Shown one piece after another: positions 27,231 to 35,460 of a DNA stretch of 64,000 nt. The notes beneath the pieces were generated by a model, which was not told the origin of the DNA, made no database searches, and worked only from the letters and a program-made list of their open reading frames with translations. Source of the stretch: Candidatus Competibacteraceae bacterium (GTDB lineage: Bacteria; Pseudomonadota; Gammaproteobacteria; Competibacterales; Competibacteraceae); contig JADJPA010000001.1 of NCBI GenBank assembly GCA_016713505.1, positions 2,679,501 through 2,743,500 on the forward strand, given 5' to 3'. A program made the translations under genes and the position numbers. The stretch's first letter is position 1. The number at the start of each line of letters is the position of its first letter.

Positions 27231-29060
27231 ATGGCTGCCTATACGATTGACGATATCGAACGGGCCGACACCAACCACGCCGTCCAAATTGCCGATCGGG
27301 TCTGGTGGGTCGGCCACCGGCTGAAAAACGATGTGTTTCAGTGTCACGTTTACCTGATCGAGCAGGGCGATCAATCCATATTGTTCGACCCCGGCTCGGT
27401 GCTGACTTTCCGACAAACCCTGCGCAAGATCGAGGAGGTCATCCCGTTTTCCCACATCCGTTATTTCGTCTGCCACCACCAAGACCCCGACATCACCGGG
27501 GCGCTGCCTTTGATCGATCAGTTGATCGACCGCGACGACGCGGTGTTGGTCACCCATTGGCGCGCCCAGATGCTGATCAAGCACTACGGGATACGGCTGC
27601 CGTTCTGGCTGGTGGACGCCAACGACTGGAAACTGATGCTGCCGGATCGCCGGCTCGACTTCATCTTCACCCCTTACGCCCATTTTCCCGGCGCCATCTG
27701 CACCTTCGATTCCTCGACCGGCGTGCTCTTTTCCAGCGACATCTTCGGCGGGCTGACTTCCGAATTCGCGCTGGTCGCCAAGGACGAGCATTATTTCGAG
27801 GCCATGCGGCCGTTTCACGAACACTACATGCCCAGTCGGGACATTCTCGATTACGCCCTGAGCGCCATCGAGCGCCATCCCATCCGGATGATCGCGCCCC
27901 AGCACGGCTCGATCATCCCCGAGCATTTGATCCGGCCGATGATCGACAAGCTGAAAACGCTGGACTGCGGGCTGTATCTGATCGCGCGGGGCGACACCGA
28001 CATCCAGCGGCTGTTGCGGATCAACCAAGCGCTGCGCGACATCACCAGCACCATGCTGATTCATCGGGATTTCCGGGATATCGCCAGCAGCCTGCTGGCC
28101 ATCACCCAACGGGTGCTGCCGGTGGTTTCGCTGGAATTCTACGCCCGGCTCGACCACCGCAGCGTGTTGAATCTGTCGGCGGCGGCCCGGCACAGCGGCC
28201 TGGAGATCGAGCCGCCGGCGGCGGTCGCCCGGATTCTGGATCTGGACCAAAAGCAGTGGAACGAGCTGAACGCCAGCAGCGCCGCCGGCTTCATGCTGAC
28301 CCGCGACGGCGACGACGCGCCCGTTCTGATGCTGCCGCTGTTTTCGCCCGACAAGCGCACGGTGCACGCCGTCGCCATCGTGGCGCTTTCCGAAGCGGTG
28401 ACCGCCAGCGACGAATTGCGCCAGATCGTCGAGCAGATCAGCGTGCCGCTTCAGGTGGCGGTGGAGCGGGAGGTGATCCATCGCAAGCTCGATCTGGAGC
28501 GGCAACGGGTCTACGAGCAGTCGATCCGCGATCCGTTGACCGGGCTGTTCACGCGCGCCCACATGCGGGAAGTGGTGCAGCGCTTGTGCGATATTCAGGA
28601 TCGTGGCTCCGGCGGCCCGGTGACCGTGACGTTAATGGACATCGATCACTTCAAACCGATCAACGACGGCTACGGTCACCATCAGGGTGATATCGTCTTG
28701 CATCGGATCGCGGAGGAAATCTTGCACGCCATTCGCGCCAGCGACATTCCGGTGCGGTTGGGCGGCGATGAGCTGGCGATTTTTTCGCTGGGCGAAGAAT
28801 TGGCCAATATCGCCAGCTTCGCCGAACGGCTGCGCGCGCGGATCGCGGAATTGAACTTCGGCGCTCCCTTGAGCGGTCGGTCGGTCACCTTGAGCCTCGG
28901 CGTCGCGGTCCGCCAGCAAAGGGAACTACTGCTGGACTTCATCCAGCGCGCCGATACGGCGCTCTATGACGCCAAGAACGCCGGACGTAACCGGGTCTGC
29001 TTCGCCGATGATAGCATAGCCCCCGATCCGCCCTCCCGCCCTCACCCGCCAGCGATTTAA
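27231..29060 (+). CDS. Diiron metallo-beta-lactamase (ODP-like oxygen sensor), GAF-like region and GGDEF cyclase
   Basis: This 609-residue soluble protein has an N-terminal metallo-beta-lactamase fold of the flavodiiron/ODP type (about 20-260). The putative metal ligands are H83-x-D85-x-D87 (HHQDPD), His151 (YAHFPG), Asp170 (SSDIFGG) and His225 (PQHGSI). The flavodoxin domain of true flavodiiron oxidases is missing, which favours an oxygen- or NO-sensing role. A middle region (about 280-440) looks like a GAF-type linker. The GGDEF domain carries an intact GGDEL active site (511-515) and an RxxD inhibitory site (502-505), so it should make c-di-GMP. The gene lies between efp and epmA, three bases before the latter, suggesting one transcript. 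The sensor function is inferred from the ODP family. Confidence 0.82.
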   Translation: MAAYTIDDIERADTNHAVQIADRVWWVGHRLKNDVFQCHVYLIEQGDQSILFDPGSVLTFRQTLRKIEEVIPFSHIRYFVCHHQDPDITGALPLIDQLIDRDDAVLVTHWRAQMLIKHYGIRLPFWLVDANDWKLMLPDRRLDFIFTPYAHFPGAICTFDSSTGVLFSSDIFGGLTSEFALVAKDEHYFEAMRPFHEHYMPSRDILDYALSAIERHPIRMIAPQHGSIIPEHLIRPMIDKLKTLDCGLYLIARGDTDIQRLLRINQALRDITSTMLIHRDFRDIASSLLAITQRVLPVVSLEFYARLDHRSVLNLSAAARHSGLEIEPPAAVARILDLDQKQWNELNASSAAGFMLTRDGDDAPVLMLPLFSPDKRTVHAVAIVALSEAVTASDELRQIVEQISVPLQVAVEREVIHRKLDLERQRVYEQSIRDPLTGLFTRAHMREVVQRLCDIQDRGSGGPVTVTLMDIDHFKPINDGYGHHQGDIVLHRIAEEILHAIRASDIPVRLGGDELAIFSLGEELANIASFAERLRARIAELNFGAPLSGRSVTLSLGVAVRQQRELLLDFIQRADTALYDAKNAGRNRVCFADDSIAPDPPSRPHPPAI

Positions 29061-29063
29061 CGC

Positions 29064-30056
29064 ATGGAGCAGGCTGCTTGCTGGCGACCCGGCGCCGACC
29101 TGTCCACCTTGCGTTTGCGCGCCGGATTGCTGGCGCAAATCCGCGCTTTTTTCGCCGAGCGGCAAGTGTTGGAAGTCGAGACGCCAGCCCTGTCGGCGGC
29201 GGCGATCACCGACCCTCAGTTGGCCAGTTTCGGCACGCTTTATTCGGGGCCGGGACCGCGGTACGGACAGATGCTTTACCTGCACACGTCGCCGGAATTC
29301 CCGATGAAGCGCTTGCTGGCGGCGGGTAGCGGCTGTATCTATCAGATCGCGCGGGTGTTTCGCGACGGTGAGGCGGGCCGCCGCCACAATCCTGAATTTA
29401 GCTTGCTGGAGTGGTATCGGCTCGGTTTCGACCATCACCGGCTGATGTCTGAGGTCGCGGAGTTGGTGACGGCGCTATTGGCCGGACGCATGGCATTGGC
29501 CGAACCGGAACGCTTGAGCTACCGCGAATTGTTTCAGCGCTTCCTGGGCTTGGACCCCTATCGCGCGCGCGTGCGAGAATTAGCCGCCTGCGCCCGGAGT
29601 CACCTCATTCCGATTCCGCCGGGAATGCCGGCGGCCGAGCTCGATCCCTGGCTGGATTTGCTGTTGACCCACCGCATCGAGCCCGAACTGGGGCAGGGGC
29701 GGCTGAGCTTCGTATACGATTATCCGGTCTCGCAAGCGGCCTTGGCGCGGTTGCGACCAGGCGATCCGCCGGTCGGCGAGCGCTTCGAGCTGTATCTGCA
29801 CGGCGTCGAACTCGCCAACGGCTTTCACGAACTGGGGGATGCCGCCGAACAGCGCCGCCGCTTCGAGCGGGAAAACGCGAAACGCTCGGCGCTGGGGCTA
29901 CCGGCGATGCCGGTCGACGAGCACCTGCTGGCGGCGCTGGACAGCGGTTTGCCAGAGTGCGCGGGCGTGGCGCTCGGTTTCGATCGCCTGGTGATGGCGG
30001 CGGCGGGCAAGACCTTGCTTCAAGAAGTCATCGCTTTTCCGGTCGACAGCGCCTGA
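29064..30056 (+). CDS. epmA: EF-P--(R)-beta-lysine ligase EpmA (GenX/PoxA)
   Basis: This 330-residue truncated class II lysyl-tRNA synthetase paralog attaches (R)-beta-lysine to Lys34 of EF-P. It has only the catalytic core and no anticodon-binding domain: motif 2 appears as FRDGEAGRRHNPEFSLLEWY and motif 3 as GVALGFDRLVMAA. The length and start (WRPGADLSTLRLRAGLLAQIR) match EpmA. It follows the diiron-GGDEF gene after three bases with only a weak ribosome-binding site, implying coupled translation. It converges on psd across eight bases. Confidence 0.95.
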   Translation: MEQAACWRPGADLSTLRLRAGLLAQIRAFFAERQVLEVETPALSAAAITDPQLASFGTLYSGPGPRYGQMLYLHTSPEFPMKRLLAAGSGCIYQIARVFRDGEAGRRHNPEFSLLEWYRLGFDHHRLMSEVAELVTALLAGRMALAEPERLSYRELFQRFLGLDPYRARVRELAACARSHLIPIPPGMPAAELDPWLDLLLTHRIEPELGQGRLSFVYDYPVSQAALARLRPGDPPVGERFELYLHGVELANGFHELGDAAEQRRRFERENAKRSALGLPAMPVDEHLLAALDSGLPECAGVALGFDRLVMAAAGKTLLQEVIAFPVDSA

Positions 30057-30064
30057 CACCGCTT

Positions 30065-30973
30065 TCAATCGGTTACTTTGACGCTCTGCCCCAGGCGCTG
30101 CCCCATCCGCACCGTCGCGCCGGCCTGGATGCCGCTTTCCCAGCGAACCCTTGCGGAACCGAACAACAAGATCACCGTCGAACCCATATTGAAACGGCCC
30201 AGCTCGGCGCCTTTGTCGAGCCGCACCGCACGCTCACCGTCGAGCGGATAACTCCACCGCCGCAGCGCGGAACCCAGCGGCGGGGTGATCGCACCCGCCC
30301 ACACGGTCTCGATGGAGGCCACGTTGATCGCCCCCACCAACACCAGCGCCATCGGTCCCAACGGCGTCTCAAACAGCGCCGCCACCCGCTCGTTGCAAGC
30401 AAACAAATCCGGCACCACCCGCGTCGTCAAGGGCGAGACGCTGAACAATTTGCCGGGCACGTGCACCATCTCCCGCAATATCCCCCCCAACGGCATGTGG
30501 ATGCGATGGTAATCGCGGGGGGATAGATACAAGGTGGCGAAAGCGCCACCCTGGAACGGCCGCGCCCGCTCGGCATCGCCGCCCAGCAAGGCCGTCAGCG
30601 AAAAGTTTCGGCCCTTGGCCTGCACCAGCCTGTCGGCCTCGGCGCAGCCGATTTGACTGACCGCGCCATCGACCGGACAGCACACTACCGATTCACCAGC
30701 GGCCAGCGGCCGGGCGCCTGGTTTGAGCGCTCGCGTGAAAAAAGCGTTGAAATGCGGATAGGCTCGCGCGTCGGGCTCCAACGCCTCGTTCAAATCAACC
30801 TGAAAGTGGCGGACAAAGCCACGGATCAGCGCCTCTTTCAGCCAGGGCGAGCGCGCTCGCGTCAATCGATAGGTCAAGCGGGTCAATAACCGCTGAGGCA
30901 GCAGATATTGCGGGAAATTGCGCAAGCGATCACCGAAGGTGACCGCCGGGGCGGGTGGAAGCGAGTCAGGCAT
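30065..30973 (-). CDS. psd: Phosphatidylserine decarboxylase proenzyme
   Basis: This inner-membrane-associated enzyme makes phosphatidylethanolamine from phosphatidylserine. The 302-residue proenzyme contains the MGST self-cleavage motif near the C-terminus (FNMGSTVILLFG), where the Ser becomes the pyruvoyl group. Other conserved parts are the FFTRALKPGARP region, VCCPVDGAVSQIG and YLSPRDYHRIHMP, which holds the catalytic His. I chose the ATG at 30973; an in-frame TTG three codons upstream is possible. Its stop lies eight bases from that of convergent epmA. In several gammaproteobacteria psd and epmA are neighbours too, which supports both calls. Confidence 0.94.
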   Translation of the reverse strand: MPDSLPPAPAVTFGDRLRNFPQYLLPQRLLTRLTYRLTRARSPWLKEALIRGFVRHFQVDLNEALEPDARAYPHFNAFFTRALKPGARPLAAGESVVCCPVDGAVSQIGCAEADRLVQAKGRNFSLTALLGGDAERARPFQGGAFATLYLSPRDYHRIHMPLGGILREMVHVPGKLFSVSPLTTRVVPDLFACNERVAALFETPLGPMALVLVGAINVASIETVWAGAITPPLGSALRRWSYPLDGERAVRLDKGAELGRFNMGSTVILLFGSARVRWESGIQAGATVRMGQRLGQSVKVTD

Positions 30974-31019
30974 GAGGATCAAATAGTGGCTATGGAAAAC
31001 CCAAACGGCCGGCGGCCCT

Positions 31020-31658
31020 TCAAGAAGCAGCGGCCCGAATTTTCAGAAAATCCCGCGCCATCCGTTCGGGATTTTGCGGTGGGGTGAAAATGGCGCGCGG
31101 CAACCCGTCAGGATCGATCAAGGTGATGGTCGAGGTATGGTCGATCGTATAATTCCCCGTTTCCTTGCCGTCGGCTCCGCGCTGGTAAAACACGTACAGC
31201 GGTTTGGCCAGCTTGCTCAGCTCATCGGCGGGCCCGGTCGCGCCCTGAAATTTCGGATTGAAGTACCTCACATAGTCCTGTAGCCGCTGCGGCGTATCGC
31301 GCTGCGGATCGACCGAGATGAAGACGTAGGCCGTATCCGCATCGACGCCTCGCTCCACCAGCAGTTTCTGCAAGCGATTCAGCTCCACCAGCGCCAGCGG
31401 ACACACATCCGGACAGTAGCTGTAGCCGAAATAGAGAAAAGTCCATTTTCCGCGCAAGTCGGCGCGGGTGAACGGTTGACCGCTGTGATGAATCAAGCGA
31501 AACTCCTCAAGCGGTTGCCGGTCGGTCAAGTAAGCGCCGGCGATGTCGGGAGCCGGCGCGGGTCGATGGCCGAACAGCCAATCCCCCACCCAGACGCCCA
31601 TACCCAGCGCCAGAACCCCGGCCAGCGCCAGCCCGGTCAACGTTGCCCGATGGCTCAT
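31020..31658 (-). CDS. SCO1/SenC family copper chaperone
   Basis: This 212-residue membrane-anchored periplasmic thioredoxin-fold protein is probably involved in delivering copper to, or reducing, the CuA centre of cytochrome c oxidase. An uncleaved N-terminal helix (about 8-28) is followed by the fold with the copper motif Cys82-PDV-Cys86 and the later conserved His in IDHTSTITLID. The sequence FGYSYCPDVCPLAL is typical of the family. No oxidase genes are in the window. It starts 209 bp from the divergent prmB gene. Confidence 0.88.
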   Translation of the reverse strand: MSHRATLTGLALAGVLALGMGVWVGDWLFGHRPAPAPDIAGAYLTDRQPLEEFRLIHHSGQPFTRADLRGKWTFLYFGYSYCPDVCPLALVELNRLQKLLVERGVDADTAYVFISVDPQRDTPQRLQDYVRYFNPKFQGATGPADELSKLAKPLYVFYQRGADGKETGNYTIDHTSTITLIDPDGLPRAIFTPPQNPERMARDFLKIRAAAS

Positions 31659-31785
31659 GCTTCGTTTGCCTCACTCACCTATTCTTTACATATTAGCCAT
31701 CATGGTGGCTACTTCTTCCTTCTCGATCGGAGAGCATATCCGCTTCGCCGACGAAACGGTAGAATCTCCTGCAACCTGATGGAGG

Positions 31786-31805
31786 GCCGGGCCGGCCAGC
31801 CCGGC
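31786..31805. other. GC-rich hairpin upstream of prmB
   Basis: GCCGGGC (31786-31792) is the inverse of GCCCGGC (31799-31805) around a six-base loop, 63 bases before the prmB start. It may be a leader structure of the prmB transcript. No other evidence supports a function. Confidence 0.25.
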
Positions 31806-31867
31806 TCGCTCGAACCGCGCGCACTTTTAGCAAAGCGGGCGTTTCCATCTCAGGACCGAACCTTTCA

Positions 31868-32773
31868 ATGACCAGCCACGACAACGTTTTACGCCATTTA
31901 CACACGATTCGCGACCTCATTCGTTGGGGCGCCAGCCGCATGAACGAAGCCGGCTTGCATTTCGGCCACGGCACCGACAACGCCATCGACGAGGCGGCGG
32001 CGCTGGTGTTGCACGCCTTGCATTTACCGCCGGACCTGCACACCGAATATTTTCAGTCCTACCTGACGCCGAGCGAAAAGCAGGCCGCGCTACACTTGTT
32101 GGAACGGCGCGTCGCCGAACGCAAACCGGCCGCTTATCTGACCAATCGCGCCTGGTTTATGAGCCTGCCCTTTTATGTGGACGAGCGCGTGCTAGTGCCG
32201 CGTTCGCCGTTGGCCGAGTTGATCGAGCGGCATTTCGCACCCTGGCTGTCCAGCAACCGCAAAGTGGAGCAGATCCTGGATCTCGGCACCGGCAGCGGCT
32301 GTATCGGCATCGCCTGCGCCTATGCCTTTCCAGAAGCGCGGGTGGATTTGGTGGACGTCTCCGCCGATGCCCTGGAAATCGCCCGGCGCAACGTCATGGA
32401 ACACGGCTTGGACGACCAAATCGAGGTTTTACAGTCGGATCTGTTCTCGGCGCTGAAGGGCCGACGCTACGACATTATCATCAGCAATCCGCCCTATGTC
32501 GATCTGACCGAACTGGACGCTTTGCCGGTCGAATACCAGCATGAGCCGAGGCTGGGCCTGGCCGCCGGCGAAACCGGGCTGGATGTCGTGGCAGAAATCT
32601 TGCGCCAAGCGGGCGATTATCTCAAACGCGACGGCTTGTTGATCGTCGAAGTCGGCAAGGCCCAGTACCCCCTTTGCGAAGCGTTTCCCGACGTACCTTT
32701 TACCTGGCTGGAATTCGAGCGGGGCGGACAAGGGGTATTCTTGATCAATGCGTCCCAGCTAAAGCGGCTGTAG
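31868..32773 (+). CDS. prmB: Ribosomal protein uL3 N5-glutamine methyltransferase PrmB
   Basis: This 301-residue SAM-dependent enzyme methylates a glutamine of ribosomal protein L3. Motif I is LDLGTGSGCIGIACA, and the catalytic NPPY tetrad is at 207-210 (ISNPPYVDL). The N-terminal helical domain begins with IRDLIRWGASRMNEAGLHFGHGTDNAIDEA, and it is this part, with FGHGTDNA, that separates PrmB from the release-factor methylase PrmC. AGGA precedes the ATG. The next gene starts 110 bp downstream. Confidence 0.93.
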   Translation: MTSHDNVLRHLHTIRDLIRWGASRMNEAGLHFGHGTDNAIDEAAALVLHALHLPPDLHTEYFQSYLTPSEKQAALHLLERRVAERKPAAYLTNRAWFMSLPFYVDERVLVPRSPLAELIERHFAPWLSSNRKVEQILDLGTGSGCIGIACAYAFPEARVDLVDVSADALEIARRNVMEHGLDDQIEVLQSDLFSALKGRRYDIIISNPPYVDLTELDALPVEYQHEPRLGLAAGETGLDVVAEILRQAGDYLKRDGLLIVEVGKAQYPLCEAFPDVPFTWLEFERGGQGVFLINASQLKRL

Positions 32774-32883
32774 GCCCGCTTCGAACGGTTGCGACCCAAA
32801 GTAGCCGCCCGCTTTTCGTTCCAGACCGACCCCGGTGGCGCTTGCTGAAAAAAATTAGAATTAACAATCAAGGGCAACCCTGC

Positions 32884-35460
32884 ATGGCGATGGCAACAGA
32901 GTTGGCGTTCCTAGAAAATCGTTTGTTGGACATCGCGCCGGACGCCATGCTGGTGGTGGACCCAGCCGGCCGGCTCGCCTACGCCAACGGCTTGGCCGAG
33001 GCATTGTTCGGCTACCCGCCGGGAGCGCTGGCGGGGCAATCCCTGGCCAGCCTCATCCCCCAGCATTTACGAGAACAGCAAACCCAGCGTTTCGCCGACT
33101 ATATCGGCCATCCGCATCCCCATCCGGTGGGCGCCGGCCCGGCCCTGTCGGCCCTGCGGCGGGATGGCAGCGAGTTTTCGGCGGAAATCAGTTTCAATCC
33201 CTTGCGCACCGCGACCGGCGTTTTTATCGTGGCGATCGTGCGCGACGTCAGCGAGTACGGGCGAATCCGCCAGACGCTCGAACGGACCGCCACCGAATTG
33301 GAAGCAAAACTACTGACCCGCAACACCGAGCTGTTGCAAGTCAACGCCAAACTGCGCCAGCAGATCGCCCAACGCACGCAAACCGAGGCAGCCCTGCGCG
33401 AAGCCGAAGCGCATTACCGTCAATTGGTCGAAAATCAGCCGGATTTGATTTGCCGGTTTCTGCCGGACACCACGCTGACCTTCGTCAACGCGGCTTACGC
33501 CCGTTTCTTCGGGCAGCCGCCCCAAGACCTGATCGGCAAGCGTTTCATCGATTTCCTCAACCCGTCAGAACGAGCCGACGTGGTGGAGCAACTGGCGGCG
33601 TTCGCCCCCGAAAGGCCGGAGCGGCAATACGAACATAAAACCGTGCGGGCCGATGGCATCGCGCGCTGGCATCTTTGGCATGATTTTGCGCTGTTTGACG
33701 ACAGCGGCAAAGCGGAGCACTTTCAATCGGTCGGCGTCGACATCACCTCGCGCAAGGAAGCCGAAGCATCCCTGTTCGCCGAAAAGGAACGGGCGCAGGT
33801 GACCTTGCATTCGATCGGCGATGCGGTCATCACCACCGATGCGGCCGCCATCGTGCAATACCTGAATCCGGTGGCGGAGCAGCTCACCGGCTGGCCCGAC
33901 GATGAAGCACGCGGACAGCCACTGCGGGACGTGTTCCATATCGTCAACGAACAAAACCGCGAACCCGCGCCGGACCCGGTGGCTTTCTGTCTCCAGAACG
34001 GCGCAACCGCCGGCCTGGACCATCACACCGTGCTGATCAGCCGCGATGGCAAGGAATATGACATCGACGATTCGGCGGCGCCGATTCGCGGCCAGGATGA
34101 GCGTATCTTGGGCGCGGTGCTCGTGTTTCACGATATCACCGCGACCCGGCAGTGGGCCCGACAAATGGCCCACGACGCCAGCCACGATGCCCTCACGGGC
34201 CTGGTCAACCGCGCGGAATTCGAGAAGCGGCTGGAGCGCGCCGTGAGCAGCGCCCGTCAGTACGGCGCCCGTCATGCCGTCTGCTATCTGGATCTGGACC
34301 AGTTCAAGACCGTCAACGATACGGCCGGTCACGCCGCCGGAGACGAGCTGCTCAAGCAGGTCAACAGCCTGCTCTCCGGCATGTTCCGCGAACGCGATAC
34401 GCTGGCGCGCATCGGTGGCGACGAATTCGGCTTGTTGCTCGACAACTGCCCGTTGGATCGCGCGCTCACCATCGCTCAGACCGTGGTCAAAACCATCCGC
34501 AATTACCGGTTCCACTGGGAAGGACGCTCCTACCAGATCGGGGTCAGCATCGGTTTGGTGCCGATCAACGCCCAAGCCGGCAGCACCGCCGAGCTGCTGA
34601 CCCAGGCCGATGCGGCTTGCTACACCGCCAAGGAGCTGGGCCGCAATCAGGTGCACGTTTACCAGCAAGCCGACGGCGAACCGGCGTCGCGTCACGGTGA
34701 AATCCTGGGGGCGACCGGCCTGCAAGAGGCCCTGGAACAGGACCGCTTCCGCCTCTACTACCAGCCTATCGTCGCGTTGGGCGAGGAAGGCTATCGGACC
34801 GTGCGCCATGAAGTGTTGCTGCGGGTGGCGCATCAAGACGGGCTGAAAAAGAACAGCGAACTGGTGTTGCCGGCCGCTTTCATTCCGGTCGCCGAACGCT
34901 ATGGTCTGATGGGGGCCATCGACCGTTGGGTCATTCAGGCGGCGTTTCGCGAGCACGTGGTGAGATCCAGCCAGACCGGCGCCCGCTTGGCCATCAACCT
35001 GTCGGGCACCTCCCTCAGCGATCAGGCGTTGTTGGATTTCATTGAGGCGCAGTTCGCCAAGTATGGCCTTGCTCCCGCCCAAGTCTGCTTTGAGATCACC
35101 GAAACCGCCGCCATTCACAACCTGCGTCAGGCGACCCAACTGATGGTGGTGCTCAAACGCTACGGCTGCCAGCTGGCCCTGGATGATTTCGGCAGCGGCC
35201 TGTCCTCCTTTCATTATCTCAAGACGCTGCCGGTGGATTTCCTGAAAATCGACGGCAGCTTCATCAAGGACATCATCAACAATCCCAGCGATTGCGCCCT
35301 GGTGGCGGCCATCAATCAGATGAGCCACACCTTGGGCCTGCAAACCGTCGCCGAATACACGCACAACCAACCGATTATCGAGCGCTTGCGCCAGTTGGGC
35401 GTGGACTACGCCCAAGGTTATTTTTTCGGCAAACCCGCGCCGTGGGGCCAATCCAGATGA
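32884..35460 (+). CDS. PAS-PAS-PAS-GGDEF-EAL c-di-GMP turnover protein
   Basis: This 858-residue protein has no transmembrane helix. Three PAS-type sensor domains lie at about 10-125, 170-290 and 300-420, the first two joined by a helical coiled-coil-like stretch. An intact GGDEF (511-515) with an RxxD site (502-505) follows, then an EAL domain whose signature is EVL at 643-645. Downstream EAL-domain motifs are intact (FEITETA, DDFGSGLSSF, LKIDGSFIKD), so phosphodiesterase activity is likely and cyclase activity possible. I chose the ATG at 32884 because the PAS fold starts right after it. The stop overlaps the hemN start in ATGA, indicating co-translation. Ligands of the PAS domains cannot be told from sequence. 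Confidence 0.88.
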   Translation: MAMATELAFLENRLLDIAPDAMLVVDPAGRLAYANGLAEALFGYPPGALAGQSLASLIPQHLREQQTQRFADYIGHPHPHPVGAGPALSALRRDGSEFSAEISFNPLRTATGVFIVAIVRDVSEYGRIRQTLERTATELEAKLLTRNTELLQVNAKLRQQIAQRTQTEAALREAEAHYRQLVENQPDLICRFLPDTTLTFVNAAYARFFGQPPQDLIGKRFIDFLNPSERADVVEQLAAFAPERPERQYEHKTVRADGIARWHLWHDFALFDDSGKAEHFQSVGVDITSRKEAEASLFAEKERAQVTLHSIGDAVITTDAAAIVQYLNPVAEQLTGWPDDEARGQPLRDVFHIVNEQNREPAPDPVAFCLQNGATAGLDHHTVLISRDGKEYDIDDSAAPIRGQDERILGAVLVFHDITATRQWARQMAHDASHDALTGLVNRAEFEKRLERAVSSARQYGARHAVCYLDLDQFKTVNDTAGHAAGDELLKQVNSLLSGMFRERDTLARIGGDEFGLLLDNCPLDRALTIAQTVVKTIRNYRFHWEGRSYQIGVSIGLVPINAQAGSTAELLTQADAACYTAKELGRNQVHVYQQADGEPASRHGEILGATGLQEALEQDRFRLYYQPIVALGEEGYRTVRHEVLLRVAHQDGLKKNSELVLPAAFIPVAERYGLMGAIDRWVIQAAFREHVVRSSQTGARLAINLSGTSLSDQALLDFIEAQFAKYGLAPAQVCFEITETAAIHNLRQATQLMVVLKRYGCQLALDDFGSGLSSFHYLKTLPVDFLKIDGSFIKDIINNPSDCALVAAINQMSHTLGLQTVAEYTHNQPIIERLRQLGVDYAQGYFFGKPAPWGQSR

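Noticed and set aside
31702..31779. 25-codon frame in the sco/prmB gap
   Set aside because: It has no ribosome-binding site and no similarity that I recognise; its length is expected by chance.
33565..35451. 628-codon minus-strand frame opposite the PAS-GGDEF-EAL gene
   Set aside because: The plus strand encodes intact GGDEF and EAL domains; the antisense product has no recognisable fold.
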